A stretch of 9,714 nt of DNA, taken from assembly GCA_005792225.1 (NCBI GenBank), contig SXSP01000232.1:1-9714 (forward strand), given 5' to 3'. Positions within the stretch are counted from its first letter, which is position 1. Every line of letters starts with the position of its first letter. Under the pieces are notes generated by a model, which did no database searches, was not told the DNA's origin, and worked only from the letters and a program-made list of their open reading frames with translations. This document shows positions 1-6,843 of this stretch, piece by piece. This DNA comes from Bdellovibrionales bacterium (GTDB lineage: Bacteria; Bdellovibrionota; Bdellovibrionia; Bdellovibrionales; JAMPXM01). The translations under genes were made by a program, and so were the position numbers.

Positions 1-62
1 ATCAATATCATGCCATAAACCGAGACTCGCGTGTTCACACGATTCAGTCACAAATCACGCGC
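1..62. other. Non-coding left edge, nothing assigned
   Basis: Downstream of the dus stop. It contains a short symmetric element, CGTGTTCACACG (30-41), which could fold as a four-base-pair hairpin but has no T-tract after it. I see no start codon with a ribosome site and no convincing terminator or promoter. Confidence 0.5.
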
Positions 63-1133
63 TTACTGTCGTAATTCCGTGCGTCCCGTCATCAACTGCT
101 CACGCCCAAAAAACTCGTCGAGCGCGTGCCCGACTTCGCTGAATGTCTTCGCTTTCGTCGTCCGTGCATACAAGTCATGCCCGAATTGAAGCCACGGAGA
201 GCTGGTGCGTACGTGAAAACGAAATTTCCTCAGGCCCAGGTCCATCGAAAACGGAGCGCGACCGAAAACCTCTTCCGTTAACCCAAGGAGCCGCTTGAGT
301 GACCTTCCATATTCCGCACCTTCCTCGGCCGCCGTCGCCGGAGCCCGATGTCCCTCACGCCCCGAGGGGGCGTCAAAGCCCAAACGCTCACCGACCTGCC
401 AAAGAAGCCAAGGCCTCGCCGTCAGAGCGCGTCCCACCATCGCCATGTCGCATCCAGTAACATCCATCAGCTTGAAAGCATCATCGGCGACCTGCACGTC
501 GCCGTTTCCTATGATCGGAATCTTCACCACCTCGCGAACGGAGCGAATCTGCGACCAGTCTGCAGTTCCGCGCCTTTTTTGTTCTGTCGTGCGTGGATGG
601 AGCGTCACCCACGAGGCGCCCGCACTCTCAAGCTTCTTGATGAACTCGATGAGGTAAACAAGATCGTTTTGGTGACCTGCGCGCAACTTCACCGAGACCG
701 GTAGAGTCGTGTTCCGAACGGTCATGCGCACGACTTCCGCGGCATAGTCAGAGTCACCCATGAGCGCCACGCCGTAGTTATGGCTGAGAGCTTTTTTTAC
801 CGGGCAACCCATATTGATGTCGATGCCTTGGGCCCCCCATTCCTCCTCGAGCCGCTGAACGGAAAGGGCGATGGGCGTTTCTTCATTTCCCAAAATTTGC
901 GGCACGAGATGAGTCTCATCGGGGCTGCGCAAAGTTTCGGGGGTGGTATTCAAATTCTCGCTGGGAATGCGGCGGCTGTTCAGCATTTCGGTCGGCCAAA
1001 TTGTGACGGCACCCGCGGGCAGATACTCACGCACCAGCCTGCGGAAGGCGACGTGGGTGAGTCCCACCATCGGCGCCATGCAAACCGGAAAATTGACCTG
1101 GCCATTCAAAATCGGTCGCGCGTTTTGTGTCAT
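63..1133 (-). CDS. tRNA-dihydrouridine synthase (Dus family)
   Basis: Predicted FMN-dependent, NADPH-using enzyme of the cytoplasm that reduces a uridine to dihydrouridine in the D-loop of tRNAs. The 356-residue protein has the Dus TIM-barrel landmarks in order: the FMN-binding APM near residues 20-22, PQILG at 79-83, the catalytic-cysteine motif NMGCP at 107-111 (Cys110 is the expected proton donor), SVKLR with Lys149, the LHPRT segment at 178-182, the phosphate-gripping GNGDV at 209-213 and MVGRA at 232-236. A helical C-terminal region follows, as in the family, and the length is normal. The ATG at 1133 is preceded by AAGGG at a short but usable distance. It diverges from purK across 78 bases. 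I cannot say whether it is DusA, DusB or DusC type from reading alone, so the target uridine is open. No terminator is evident after its TAA stop. Confidence 0.93.
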   Translation of the reverse strand: MTQNARPILNGQVNFPVCMAPMVGLTHVAFRRLVREYLPAGAVTIWPTEMLNSRRIPSENLNTTPETLRSPDETHLVPQILGNEETPIALSVQRLEEEWGAQGIDINMGCPVKKALSHNYGVALMGDSDYAAEVVRMTVRNTTLPVSVKLRAGHQNDLVYLIEFIKKLESAGASWVTLHPRTTEQKRRGTADWSQIRSVREVVKIPIIGNGDVQVADDAFKLMDVTGCDMAMVGRALTARPWLLWQVGERLGFDAPSGREGHRAPATAAEEGAEYGRSLKRLLGLTEEVFGRAPFSMDLGLRKFRFHVRTSSPWLQFGHDLYARTTKAKTFSEVGHALDEFFGREQLMTGRTELRQ

Positions 1134-1199
1134 GAAGCCCTTGTATTGACCCGCCGTTCAAAAGATGTCAAAGATTCTGATTCCACTGAAGGAAATGGC

Positions 1200-1206
1200 A
1201 AAGGAA
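1200..1206 (+). promoter_or_regulatory. purK ribosome binding site
   Basis: AAAGGAA with its GGA core six bases before the ATG at 1212. It decides the purK start against the much longer upstream open frame, which overlaps dus on the opposite strand. Confidence 0.6.
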
Positions 1207-1211
1207 TCCGC

Positions 1212-2369
1212 ATGCGTTCGCAGCAGAGTTCGCTATTGGGGCCGCAGCTAAAGCCCATTGGAATTCTCGGAGGAGGCCAACTCGCGCGGATGCTGGTCCT
1301 CAAGGCCCACGAAATGGGCGTACCCGTCGCGGTTCTCTCCGAAAACGACGACGACCCAGCAGCACAAGTCGCGCGCCAGTGGTTCCCCGGAAAACTGAAC
1401 GACCGAGAAAAACTTGCCTCCTTCATCAAACGCTGCCGTCTGGTGACCTTCGAGAGCGAATTTCTCGATGCGGAAGTCCTCGAAGCCCTTCAAAAAGAAA
1501 CTGGCGTGGACATTCTCCCGCGCCCGGCCGATATGCGCCTCATCCAGGATCGACTCTCGCAAAAAAAGCTTCTCGTCGACAACAAGCTCCCAACATCTGC
1601 ATACTTGCAGGTCGACGACGAAACCCAAGCTCGCGACGCGTTCTCGGAGCTCGGTGGCCGCGTGGTCTTCAAAAAACGCCGCTTCGGCTACGATGGTTAC
1701 GGAACGTTTGTCGTTAGGACACCAGCTCAGCTCGAAACCTTTCTCGCGGAGTTCTCCTCGATCCCGGGCCGCGAGCACGGATTTATCGCTGAGAAGTTTA
1801 TTCCCTTCAAACGAGAACTCGCGATCATGGTCGCGCGAAATGCGGTTGGGAAAACACTTCATCTTCCCTTCGTCGAAACTCTCCAAGAAGACTCGCGTTG
1901 CCTCTGGGTCAAAGGCCCCCTCAAGACCAACGCGAAATTGACAGCGCTCGCCAAGAGCCTTGAGAAATTCCTAAAACGTATCGGTTACGTCGGGATCATG
2001 GGCATTGAACTCTTCGATACCGGAAAAGATCTCGTCATCAACGAGCTCGCGCCGCGTGTTCACAACTCTGGTCACTACTCACTTGATGCGCTCTTTGAGG
2101 ACCAATTCACAATCCATTTAAAGTCCATCATGGGATGCGACCTCAAGCCTCCGCGTCTCTTAGATAAGGGCTTCGCGATGTACAACCTCTTGGGTCGTAC
2201 CGATCGGAATCCCCAGTGGCGTCTCACAAACGATATCAAACTTCACTGGTATGGAAAAAACGAGAACCGTCGCGGAAGAAAAATGGGTCACATCAACGCG
2301 ATCGCCGTCACGCCCGAGAAGGCACTGGCAATCGTGAAGAAGCGGGCCATTCAAGACTTCGAACTTTGA
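1212..2369 (+). CDS. purK: N5-carboxyaminoimidazole ribonucleotide synthase, PurK
   Basis: ATP-grasp ligase that converts AIR, bicarbonate and ATP to N5-CAIR, the sixth-step intermediate of de novo purine synthesis, and hands it to PurE. The 385-residue reading shows the N-terminal nucleotide fold motif [10 protein letters not shown] (18-27), TFESEF (79-84), the QDR that begins the ATP-grasp segment (112-114), GYDGYG (159-164), the metal-binding [12 protein letters not shown] (277-288) and the C-terminal HWYGK...GRKMGH segment (345-360). The open frame runs upstream to 780, but that part is antisense to dus and has no family similarity. The ATG at 1212 has AAAGGAA six bases upstream, and the fold begins about 15 residues later, so this start is chosen. 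The loop at 154-165 reads [12 protein letters not shown], where the family more often has GGYDGKGQ, a mild divergence. purE follows after 17 bases. Confidence 0.95.
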   Translation: MRSQQSSLLGPQLKPIGILGGGQLARMLVLKAHEMGVPVAVLSENDDDPAAQVARQWFPGKLNDREKLASFIKRCRLVTFESEFLDAEVLEALQKETGVDILPRPADMRLIQDRLSQKKLLVDNKLPTSAYLQVDDETQARDAFSELGGRVVFKKRRFGYDGYGTFVVRTPAQLETFLAEFSSIPGREHGFIAEKFIPFKRELAIMVARNAVGKTLHLPFVETLQEDSRCLWVKGPLKTNAKLTALAKSLEKFLKRIGYVGIMGIELFDTGKDLVINELAPRVHNSGHYSLDALFEDQFTIHLKSIMGCDLKPPRLLDKGFAMYNLLGRTDRNPQWRLTNDIKLHWYGKNENRRGRKMGHINAIAVTPEKALAIVKKRAIQDFEL

Positions 2370-2386
2370 GGGAGAGGATCGTCAGT

Positions 2387-2893
2387 ATGTCAAAACGCAA
2401 ATCGACGAAGAAGCCAAAAGTCGGAGTCATCATGGGAAGCGACTCGGACTTGAAAGTCATGCAGGGTGCGGTGGACTGCCTAAAGCAATTCGGAGTTCCG
2501 CACGAGGTTCGCATCGTTTCCGCACACAGAACCCCCGTCGAGATGATCGACTATGCTCAGAGTGCTGAAGAGCGCGGCCTTGAGGCCATCATCGCGGGTG
2601 CGGGTGGCGCGGCTCACCTTCCCGGAATGGTCGCCGCGGCGACGCTCCTCCCCGTCATTGGAGTTCCTGTTAATATCACGAAAATGGACGGACTCGATGC
2701 TCTTCTCTCGATCGTTCAGATGCCAAAGGGTGTTCCGGTCGCGACCGTCGCGATCGACAACTCCTTCAATGCCGGGTTACTCGCGGTGAGGATCCTCGCG
2801 GGCGTCGATCGAACCCTGAAGGCGAAACTCGATGTCTTCAGAAAAAACCAAAAGAAAAAAGTAAAGATCGCGAACAAGCGGTTAAAGGCCTGA
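2387..2893 (+). CDS. purE: N5-carboxyaminoimidazole ribonucleotide mutase, PurE class I
   Basis: Cytoplasmic mutase that moves the carboxylate of N5-CAIR (the PurK product) to carbon 4, giving CAIR. The 168-residue reading contains VIMGSDSD (14-21), the substrate-phosphate motif SAHRTP (45-50, His48 corresponding to the catalytic-site histidine), the glycine-rich [11 protein letters not shown] (71-81), PVIGVPV (89-95) and [17 protein letters not shown] (102-118). This combination with the PurK partner indicates class I. The open frame extends upstream to 2216 inside purK, but the ATG at 2387 is preceded by GGGAGAGG at good spacing and the conserved fold begins 11 residues later. The N-terminal tail (KRKSTKKPK) and C-terminal tail ([16 protein letters not shown]) are lysine-rich, beyond the compact core. 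It lies 17 bases after purK, clearly one operon, and ends convergently six bases from the histidine kinase gene. Confidence 0.96.
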   Translation: MSKRKSTKKPKVGVIMGSDSDLKVMQGAVDCLKQFGVPHEVRIVSAHRTPVEMIDYAQSAEERGLEAIIAGAGGAAHLPGMVAAATLLPVIGVPVNITKMDGLDALLSIVQMPKGVPVATVAIDNSFNAGLLAVRILAGVDRTLKAKLDVFRKNQKKKVKIANKRLKA

Positions 2894-2899
2894 TCGCGC

Positions 2900-4105
2900 C
2901 TAAGAAGCCAAATCCGCCCACACGTCGCCGCGTGAGCCGTACATGGACTCATCGAGAACCTTCGTCGTCGGAATGTCGATGTAAAACACCGTACCCACGT
3001 TCTCCGTGCTTTCGAGCGAAAGATTTCCGCCCATCGACATCATGTATCGCTTCGAGATCGGCATTCCGAGGCCCGTTCCCTTATGATGGCGGGCGACGTT
3101 CTCCACCGTTTCAAATTCATTGAAGACGTGATGCAGTTTTGCGGCAGGGATTCCTCGTCCCGTATCGGCGACCGCAATCCGGAGGCTCTCCTCATCTACC
3201 GTGAACGCGATGTCGACACGTCCGCCTTCTCGATTGAACTTGATCGCGTTATTGATCACGTTACTCACGACTTCCTTGAACCTTAAAATGTCCACCCAAG
3301 CTAACAGCGGTGTCGCGGGAGTCTCCAGGTTCAAGGTTACGTTCTGCTGGCTCGCCATATGCTCAAAGTTACCGAGACACTTTCGGATGATTTCCAAGAC
3401 ATCCGCCTGCTCGACGAAAAACTCCATCTTACCTGCGCGAATCTTCGCGAAATCCAGAATGTCATTTACGAGTTCCATCAGATGCAATCCTTGCTCGTAG
3501 ATCGCCTGAATAAACTCATCTTGTTGATCCGGTGTCTCGTGAAGCTTGAGCTTCAACACCTCGGCCGTCGCCACGATGGCCGACAGGGGCGTTCGCAACT
3601 CGTGAGTTGTAAGGGCAATAAATTTATCCTTTGCCTGATCGAGCTCCTTCAACTGCCGATTCTGCTCAAGGAGCTCGACGTAGGCTTTACGGATTTCCTC
3701 TTGCTTGGCCTGAATCTCGCGCTGAAGCTTCTTCTGAATCGAAATATCCTGGAACATGACGAGGAGCCGTTCGGATCCATCTTCAAAGCTCAGTCGTCTC
3801 ACTCCGACGTTCGCGATGAACCGTTGGCCCGTGGTCTTCTGCACGATGACGTCTTGAAAGAGCCCTTCCGCACCGAGCATTTCCCTCGAAAGAGGCCGCG
3901 CTAGGCGCGGGTCACCGACTTCATCCTTATAAACCAAGTCATCCAACGTGAGCGGAATGTCCTCTTCGCCCTCAAAACCGAGTTCCAACCATTCGCGCGC
4001 GAGACGATTAATGAAAACGCACCGACCGCCTACGGGATCAAAGACGGCAATCGCCATGATGGCTTCTTGGGAGATGGTCTCGAAGAGTTTCGCTTGGTTC
4101 TTCAT
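2900..4105 (-). CDS. Soluble PAS-domain sensor histidine kinase
   Basis: Predicted cytoplasmic histidine kinase; no signal peptide or membrane helix is visible in its 401 residues. An N-terminal PAS domain (about 8-121, ending in the typical MFQDIS motif) is followed by a probable coiled coil (about 122-160, rich in Lys, Glu and Gln). Next come a HisKA dimerisation domain with the phospho-acceptor H-box THELRTPL (167-174, His168) and an HATPase_c domain with N-box NVINNAIKF (282-290), G1 box ADTGRGIP (313-320), F box around 328-331 and G2 box KGTGLGMPISK (342-352). All catalytic boxes look intact. It is last in the run CheY-like receiver, HDOD protein, kinase, starting seven bases after the HDOD stop; a GGGAG lies rather far upstream, so translation may be coupled. 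Likely partner: the receiver encoded at 5013-5438, inferred from position only. The stop is six bases from the convergent purE stop. Confidence 0.93.
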   Translation of the reverse strand: MKNQAKLFETISQEAIMAIAVFDPVGGRCVFINRLAREWLELGFEGEEDIPLTLDDLVYKDEVGDPRLARPLSREMLGAEGLFQDVIVQKTTGQRFIANVGVRRLSFEDGSERLLVMFQDISIQKKLQREIQAKQEEIRKAYVELLEQNRQLKELDQAKDKFIALTTHELRTPLSAIVATAEVLKLKLHETPDQQDEFIQAIYEQGLHLMELVNDILDFAKIRAGKMEFFVEQADVLEIIRKCLGNFEHMASQQNVTLNLETPATPLLAWVDILRFKEVVSNVINNAIKFNREGGRVDIAFTVDEESLRIAVADTGRGIPAAKLHHVFNEFETVENVARHHKGTGLGMPISKRYMMSMGGNLSLESTENVGTVFYIDIPTTKVLDESMYGSRGDVWADLAS

Positions 4106-4112
4106 CTCGACT

Positions 4113-5006
4113 TTAACTCCCGATGATCTTCAGAAAGCCTTCGACGTTCCCGAGTGCCTCTTTGATCTTAATGACCAATTCCTTGAGCTGCTCAGGTTTC
4201 AAATGCAGTCTTTCGAGAGTGTCCTTCGGCGCACCCAGAACCTTTCGGTGCCCGCTTTGTCCAAAATCCAACGCGTGAACGAGTAAATTCGCGAGGAAGA
4301 CGATGTCCACCACCTGATGCATCTCCGGCGACAGCGCGGGCCGAGCCGCAAAATCCTTCTGATGATGGTGGGCGGTGATCGCCTGAAAAACGGCCGGAAG
4401 TCGCCACTTGGCAGTGAGTTCTTTTCCGACGTTCGTGTGCCGGGGAAGCGAGAGGGCCTCCTCGGCTTCAATCATCGTGACGTCTTTCTCCTTCGCGTAC
4501 GCGAGGGTTTCCGCGAACGTCTCGGGTGTCAGCATATAGAGCGCAATCTTTCCGATATCGTGAACGAGGCCGCAGGTAAAAAGATCGGAGGGACTCTTGT
4601 GGTGAACGAAGCGGGCGGTGGTTTCCGAAGCCATCGCGACGCCTAGGCAATGCTTCCAAAACTCTTTCGTATCAAACTGCGCGGAGGCTTTCGCATCAAG
4701 CGCCTTCATGATACTCGCCGAGAGAACGAGCTGATGGATCGCATCGAAGCCGATGTACGCGATCGCCCGCTGAAGACTCGACACTCCTCCCGGAATCGCG
4801 TAATAGGCGGAGTTCGCCAAACGCAGAACCTTCGTGGTCATCGCGGGATCGTTCGACATGATGCCTTCGACGTCTGACGTCGAGGACATCGGATCTCCGA
4901 TCACGCGACTCAATTCATAAACGATCGTGGGGAGCGTCGGGAGCTCATCGAGGCGCTCGGCGATTTGAACGGCGGATGGTCTGTTGAGTTTTTCAGCCGC
5001 GCCCAT
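4113..5006 (-). CDS. HDOD domain protein
   Basis: A 297-residue protein that is almost entirely one HDOD (HD-related output domain) module, a family of signalling adaptors found in motility, cyclic-di-GMP and stress pathways, often next to CheY-like receivers. Landmarks are ELPTLPTIVYEL (21-32), DVEGIMSNDPAMTTKVLRLANS (45-66), SLQRAIAYIGF (77-87), the HD-type GLVHDIGKIAL (146-156) and WRLPAVFQAITAHHH (201-215). The HD pair at 149-150 and His213-215 are kept, but there is no HHExxDGxGYP motif, so it is not an HD-GYP phosphodiesterase. Its ATG is six bases after the receiver stop, and the kinase follows its own stop by seven bases, so the three are almost certainly co-transcribed. I infer that it relays or modulates the output of the receiver or kinase; no enzymatic activity can be claimed. 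Confidence 0.92.
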   Translation of the reverse strand: MGAAEKLNRPSAVQIAERLDELPTLPTIVYELSRVIGDPMSSTSDVEGIMSNDPAMTTKVLRLANSAYYAIPGGVSSLQRAIAYIGFDAIHQLVLSASIMKALDAKASAQFDTKEFWKHCLGVAMASETTARFVHHKSPSDLFTCGLVHDIGKIALYMLTPETFAETLAYAKEKDVTMIEAEEALSLPRHTNVGKELTAKWRLPAVFQAITAHHHQKDFAARPALSPEMHQVVDIVFLANLLVHALDFGQSGHRKVLGAPKDTLERLHLKPEQLKELVIKIKEALGNVEGFLKIIGS

Positions 5007-5012
5007 GAGCCA

Positions 5013-5438
5013 TCAACTCGCCAACTGCGGAAATTGTCGGCCGGGAAATATTTCCTTGAGCTTCAAGGAGACGCGTTGAAACGTGACCGGCTTTAAGATG
5101 TAGCCAGTCGCATTCAGTTTTTTCGCCTCAAAGATGTAATCCTTATCCGACACCGCCGTCACCAAGACGAATGGAAGATCCGCAGTGGCTTGTTCATTAC
5201 GAACGCGGCGGAGAAACTCCAGGCCATCCATGTTCGGCATCATCAGGTCCGAAAAAACGGCGACGATTTTCTTTTTTTCGGGCGAGGGATCTTGCAGATT
5301 CTCATCGAGAATTTTCCAGGCGACGTCACCGTCTTCGCACTCGATGATTTTGAAGCCCAACTTCTTCAGCAGAAGAACGAGCACGACCCGATTCGGCTTC
5401 GAGTCCTCGGCGACCAAAATGTATTCTTCGGCTGACAT
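5013..5438 (-). CDS. CheY-like single-domain response regulator
   Basis: A 141-residue receiver domain with no output domain. Acidic pocket residues Glu11-Asp12 lie in ILVAEDS (7-13), the predicted phospho-acceptor is Asp64 in FSDLMMPNMDG (62-72), the switch threonine is Thr94 in VLVTAV (91-96), and the conserved lysine is Lys116 in ILKPV (114-118). Phosphorylation is expected from a histidine kinase, most simply the one encoded two genes downstream, and signalling must be by protein contact because no DNA-binding part exists. The HDOD protein begins six bases after its stop and is an obvious candidate partner. The ATG at 5438 is the only sensible start; its ribosome site, GGAG, is nine bases away and lies in the 3' arm of an inverted repeat, with six Ts between. 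That placement suggests controlled translation or termination at this junction. Confidence 0.93.
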   Translation of the reverse strand: MSAEEYILVAEDSKPNRVVLVLLLKKLGFKIIECEDGDVAWKILDENLQDPSPEKKKIVAVFSDLMMPNMDGLEFLRRVRNEQATADLPFVLVTAVSDKDYIFEAKKLNATGYILKPVTFQRVSLKLKEIFPGRQFPQLAS

Positions 5439-5439
5439 G

Positions 5440-5485
5440 AAAAAAGGCTCCGTTCACGCTCCATGAACTTATCGGATGAACGGAG
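5440..5485 (-). promoter_or_regulatory. Inverted repeat with T-tract covering the receiver gene ribosome site
   Basis: On the minus strand, CTCCGTTCA (5485-5477) and TGAACGGAG (5456-5448) form a perfect 9-base inverted repeat around a 20-base centre, followed by CC and six Ts (5445-5440) and, after one base, the receiver ATG (5438). The GGAG in the 3' arm is the only plausible Shine-Dalgarno sequence. A further GTTCA copy in the loop (5468-5464) could pair with the same 3' arm instead, giving two exclusive folds. It may be an intrinsic terminator or attenuator, a translational gate, or an operator whose half-sites flank a promoter; the sequence does not decide. Confidence 0.5.
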
Positions 5486-5494
5486 ATGCCTCTG

Positions 5495-5525
5495 GAGAGA
5501 AAACCCCGTCTCGCGTTGAGACGGG
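5495..5525 (-). terminator. Probable intrinsic terminator after the STAS gene
   Basis: On the minus strand, seven bases after the STAS stop (5533), CCCGTCTC (5525-5518) and GAGACGGG (5512-5505) make a perfect 8-base-pair stem with a five-base loop AACGC. GTTTTCTCTCC follows. The stem is strong and well placed, but the T-run is short (four Ts, then mixed pyrimidines), so termination may be partial. It would separate the phosphatase/ATPase/STAS transcript from the receiver/HDOD/kinase transcript. Confidence 0.6.
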
Positions 5526-5532
5526 ACCCCAA

Positions 5533-6027
5533 TCAGGCGCGCTTGAGAAACTGGAAATACTTCGCCTCGGTGACATCCATCTCGAGTTCGCAATCCGCGT
5601 CGGTGCAGCCCGATGCGCTCTTTGCGTCGACGTTGATTTTAAGATCCGTTCCGTTGACGACGACCTCTTGCCCAACACGGAAGAGAACATTGCTCTCCTT
5701 GTCGCACTTCTCGCAAAAGAACGGGACGTAAAACGACTTCACGACAGTTCCCGGTGGCAAGAAGCCGTTGACCATATTGAACTGAAACACCATCGCCTTC
5801 GGGCAATTAACGAGTTGAATTTGCGCTTTCTCGGCAACGGGACGAATCCAATCAAGCCAACCGCGGATGCCCACGGAGTTGATGGCCTTGATATCATTTA
5901 AGTCGATGACGACCGTGTTGACTCCGCCAAGATCGACCGCAGGAAATGTCGTGTCCTCATCGATCGAGCCGGAGAACTTCAGTTGCAAAGAATTTCCGTC
6001 TTTGGTCGCCGCTGATTTAAATTCCAC
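5533..6027 (-). CDS. STAS-domain protein with Cys-containing C-terminal extension
   Basis: A 164-residue protein, the likely switch component of the module. The N-terminal half (about 10-98) resembles a STAS anti-sigma-factor antagonist: strand VVIDLNDIKAINSVGIRGW (39-57), with Ser51 in the position of the serine phosphorylated in SpoIIAA/RsbV proteins, then QIQLVNCP (69-76). The C-terminal part (about 99-164) is not usual for RsbV. It contains CEKC (105-108) and CTDADC (141-146), which could together form one zinc site, and acidic residues between. The start is GTG at 6027, supported by AAGGGAAAGAAG just upstream. It follows the GHKL ATPase by 18 bases and precedes a probable terminator. From family knowledge, unphosphorylated STAS would bind the ATPase and free its target; the phosphatase encoded upstream would remove the phosphate. 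The role of the extension is unknown. Confidence 0.82.
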   Translation of the reverse strand: MEFKSAATKDGNSLQLKFSGSIDEDTTFPAVDLGGVNTVVIDLNDIKAINSVGIRGWLDWIRPVAEKAQIQLVNCPKAMVFQFNMVNGFLPPGTVVKSFYVPFFCEKCDKESNVLFRVGQEVVVNGTDLKINVDAKSASGCTDADCELEMDVTEAKYFQFLKRA

Positions 6028-6045
6028 GCTTCTTTCCCTTCGCTC

Positions 6046-6843
6046 TCACTTGATGCTGAATAGATGGACGTGCTTCACGGATTCCGAAATCTCGCGCATG
6101 CGTGCTCCAATCGGGAGAACCACGCAAACGAGAGTCTTCTTGTTCGCCTGTACACCTGCATAATAGCTGACCGAGCTTTCGAATACCAGATACGAACCGA
6201 TACCAGCCCCGCCCGACCCGCGGCGAATAGAATCGGCCACGCCTTTATCGAAACACTCCAGAAGTCTGGCGGTCAGCCGCTTCGTCGAGAGTTTTCCGAA
6301 ACTGTCTTTGCACCCGATCACCAAACGCGACTCGTCGGCGGCGGAGAAAAACTCAATTGTACCCTTTGAGGTCGCTGGACCTTCGAACAGGCCAGAATTG
6401 CCGGGCCAAGCGTTCTTGGATCCATTCGTGTAAAGCTCATCCGCGATCAGGATCGCTCGTTCGAGAACTCGTCTGGTGCTCGACGATTCGGCAAGAAACT
6501 CGGCGAAAGAGTCGATCAATCGATCTTTGCTCTCGGCGGCATCGCTGTTCATCGAGAATCGGCGTTCCGATTTTGCTGAATTGGACCCGTTGATCATCTC
6601 TAACGGGTGATTCAAAAAATCCTTCGGTTTTGCCGCGATCGCTCGCGCAAGCAAAAGCTCCCGATCAAATTCCATCCCAGAGGTCTGCACGATGTGCTTC
6701 AACCCCGAATCATGAGCCAGCCGAATCAGTTCATGGGGTTTAAGTGAATTCGCGATGCCGATACCTTGGGCCAAATCCGCCGGGGTCACCGACGGACTCA
6801 ACAGATCTGCGTAGTGCGGTTTCGGCTTCCTCGCGGCTCCCAT
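6046..6843 (-). CDS. GHKL ATPase of the anti-sigma kinase (RsbW-like) type with N-terminal extension
   Basis: A 265-residue soluble protein. Residues about 94-250 look like the histidine-kinase-type ATPase fold used by RsbW/SpoIIAB serine kinases: N-box ADELYTNGSKNA (134-145, Glu136 and Asn140), a G1-like box CKDSFGKLS (178-186, Asp180) and a glycine-rich lid RRGSGGAGIGSYLV (207-220). There is no HisKA domain or phospho-acceptor histidine, arguing against a two-component kinase. The first ~93 residues have no motif I recognise; they make it about 100 residues longer than a typical RsbW. The ATG shares one base with the phosphatase stop (TAATG), strongly supporting this start and suggesting coupled translation of the two opposing enzymes. 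Inferred role: phosphorylate the STAS protein and hold an unknown target, classically a sigma factor, though none is encoded here. Confidence 0.8.
   Translation of the reverse strand: MGAARKPKPHYADLLSPSVTPADLAQGIGIANSLKPHELIRLAHDSGLKHIVQTSGMEFDRELLLARAIAAKPKDFLNHPLEMINGSNSAKSERRFSMNSDAAESKDRLIDSFAEFLAESSSTRRVLERAILIADELYTNGSKNAWPGNSGLFEGPATSKGTIEFFSAADESRLVIGCKDSFGKLSTKRLTARLLECFDKGVADSIRRGSGGAGIGSYLVFESSVSYYAGVQANKKTLVCVVLPIGARMREISESVKHVHLFSIK

Noticed and set aside
780..1211. In-frame upstream extension of purK that would give a 529-residue protein
   Set aside because: It is antisense to most of the N-terminal half of dus, resembles no PurK sequence, and a good ribosome site marks 1212 as the start.
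1134..1211. Promoter-like boxes in the dus/purK gap: TTGACA on the minus strand (1171-1166) and TTGACC on the plus strand (1146-1151)
   Set aside because: Neither has an acceptable -10 element at normal spacing, so I do not annotate them, although both genes must have a promoter near here.
1248..1886. 212-codon open frame on the minus strand inside purK
   Set aside because: Antisense to conserved purK motifs, no domain pattern.
2216..2386. In-frame upstream extension of purE into purK
   Set aside because: It lies in another frame of well-conserved purK sequence, while the ATG at 2387 has a strong ribosome site and the PurE fold starts there.
2886..2903. Possible bidirectional terminator between convergent purE and the kinase gene
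   Set aside because: Only a four-base-pair stem (AGGC/GCCT) with no T-tract; the genes are six bases apart.
3359..3904. 181-codon open frame on the plus strand inside the histidine kinase
   Set aside because: Antisense to the H-box, coiled coil and PAS regions; its leucine-rich look is the complement of kinase codons.
5469..5478. CCGATAA on the minus strand, similar to a flagellar sigma28 -10 element
   Set aside because: No TAAAGTTT-like -35 element at the required distance, and the match lies in the loop of the inverted repeat.
5476..5901. 141-codon open frame on the plus strand over the STAS gene and hairpin region
   Set aside because: Antisense to the STAS gene and to the inverted repeats, with no domain pattern.
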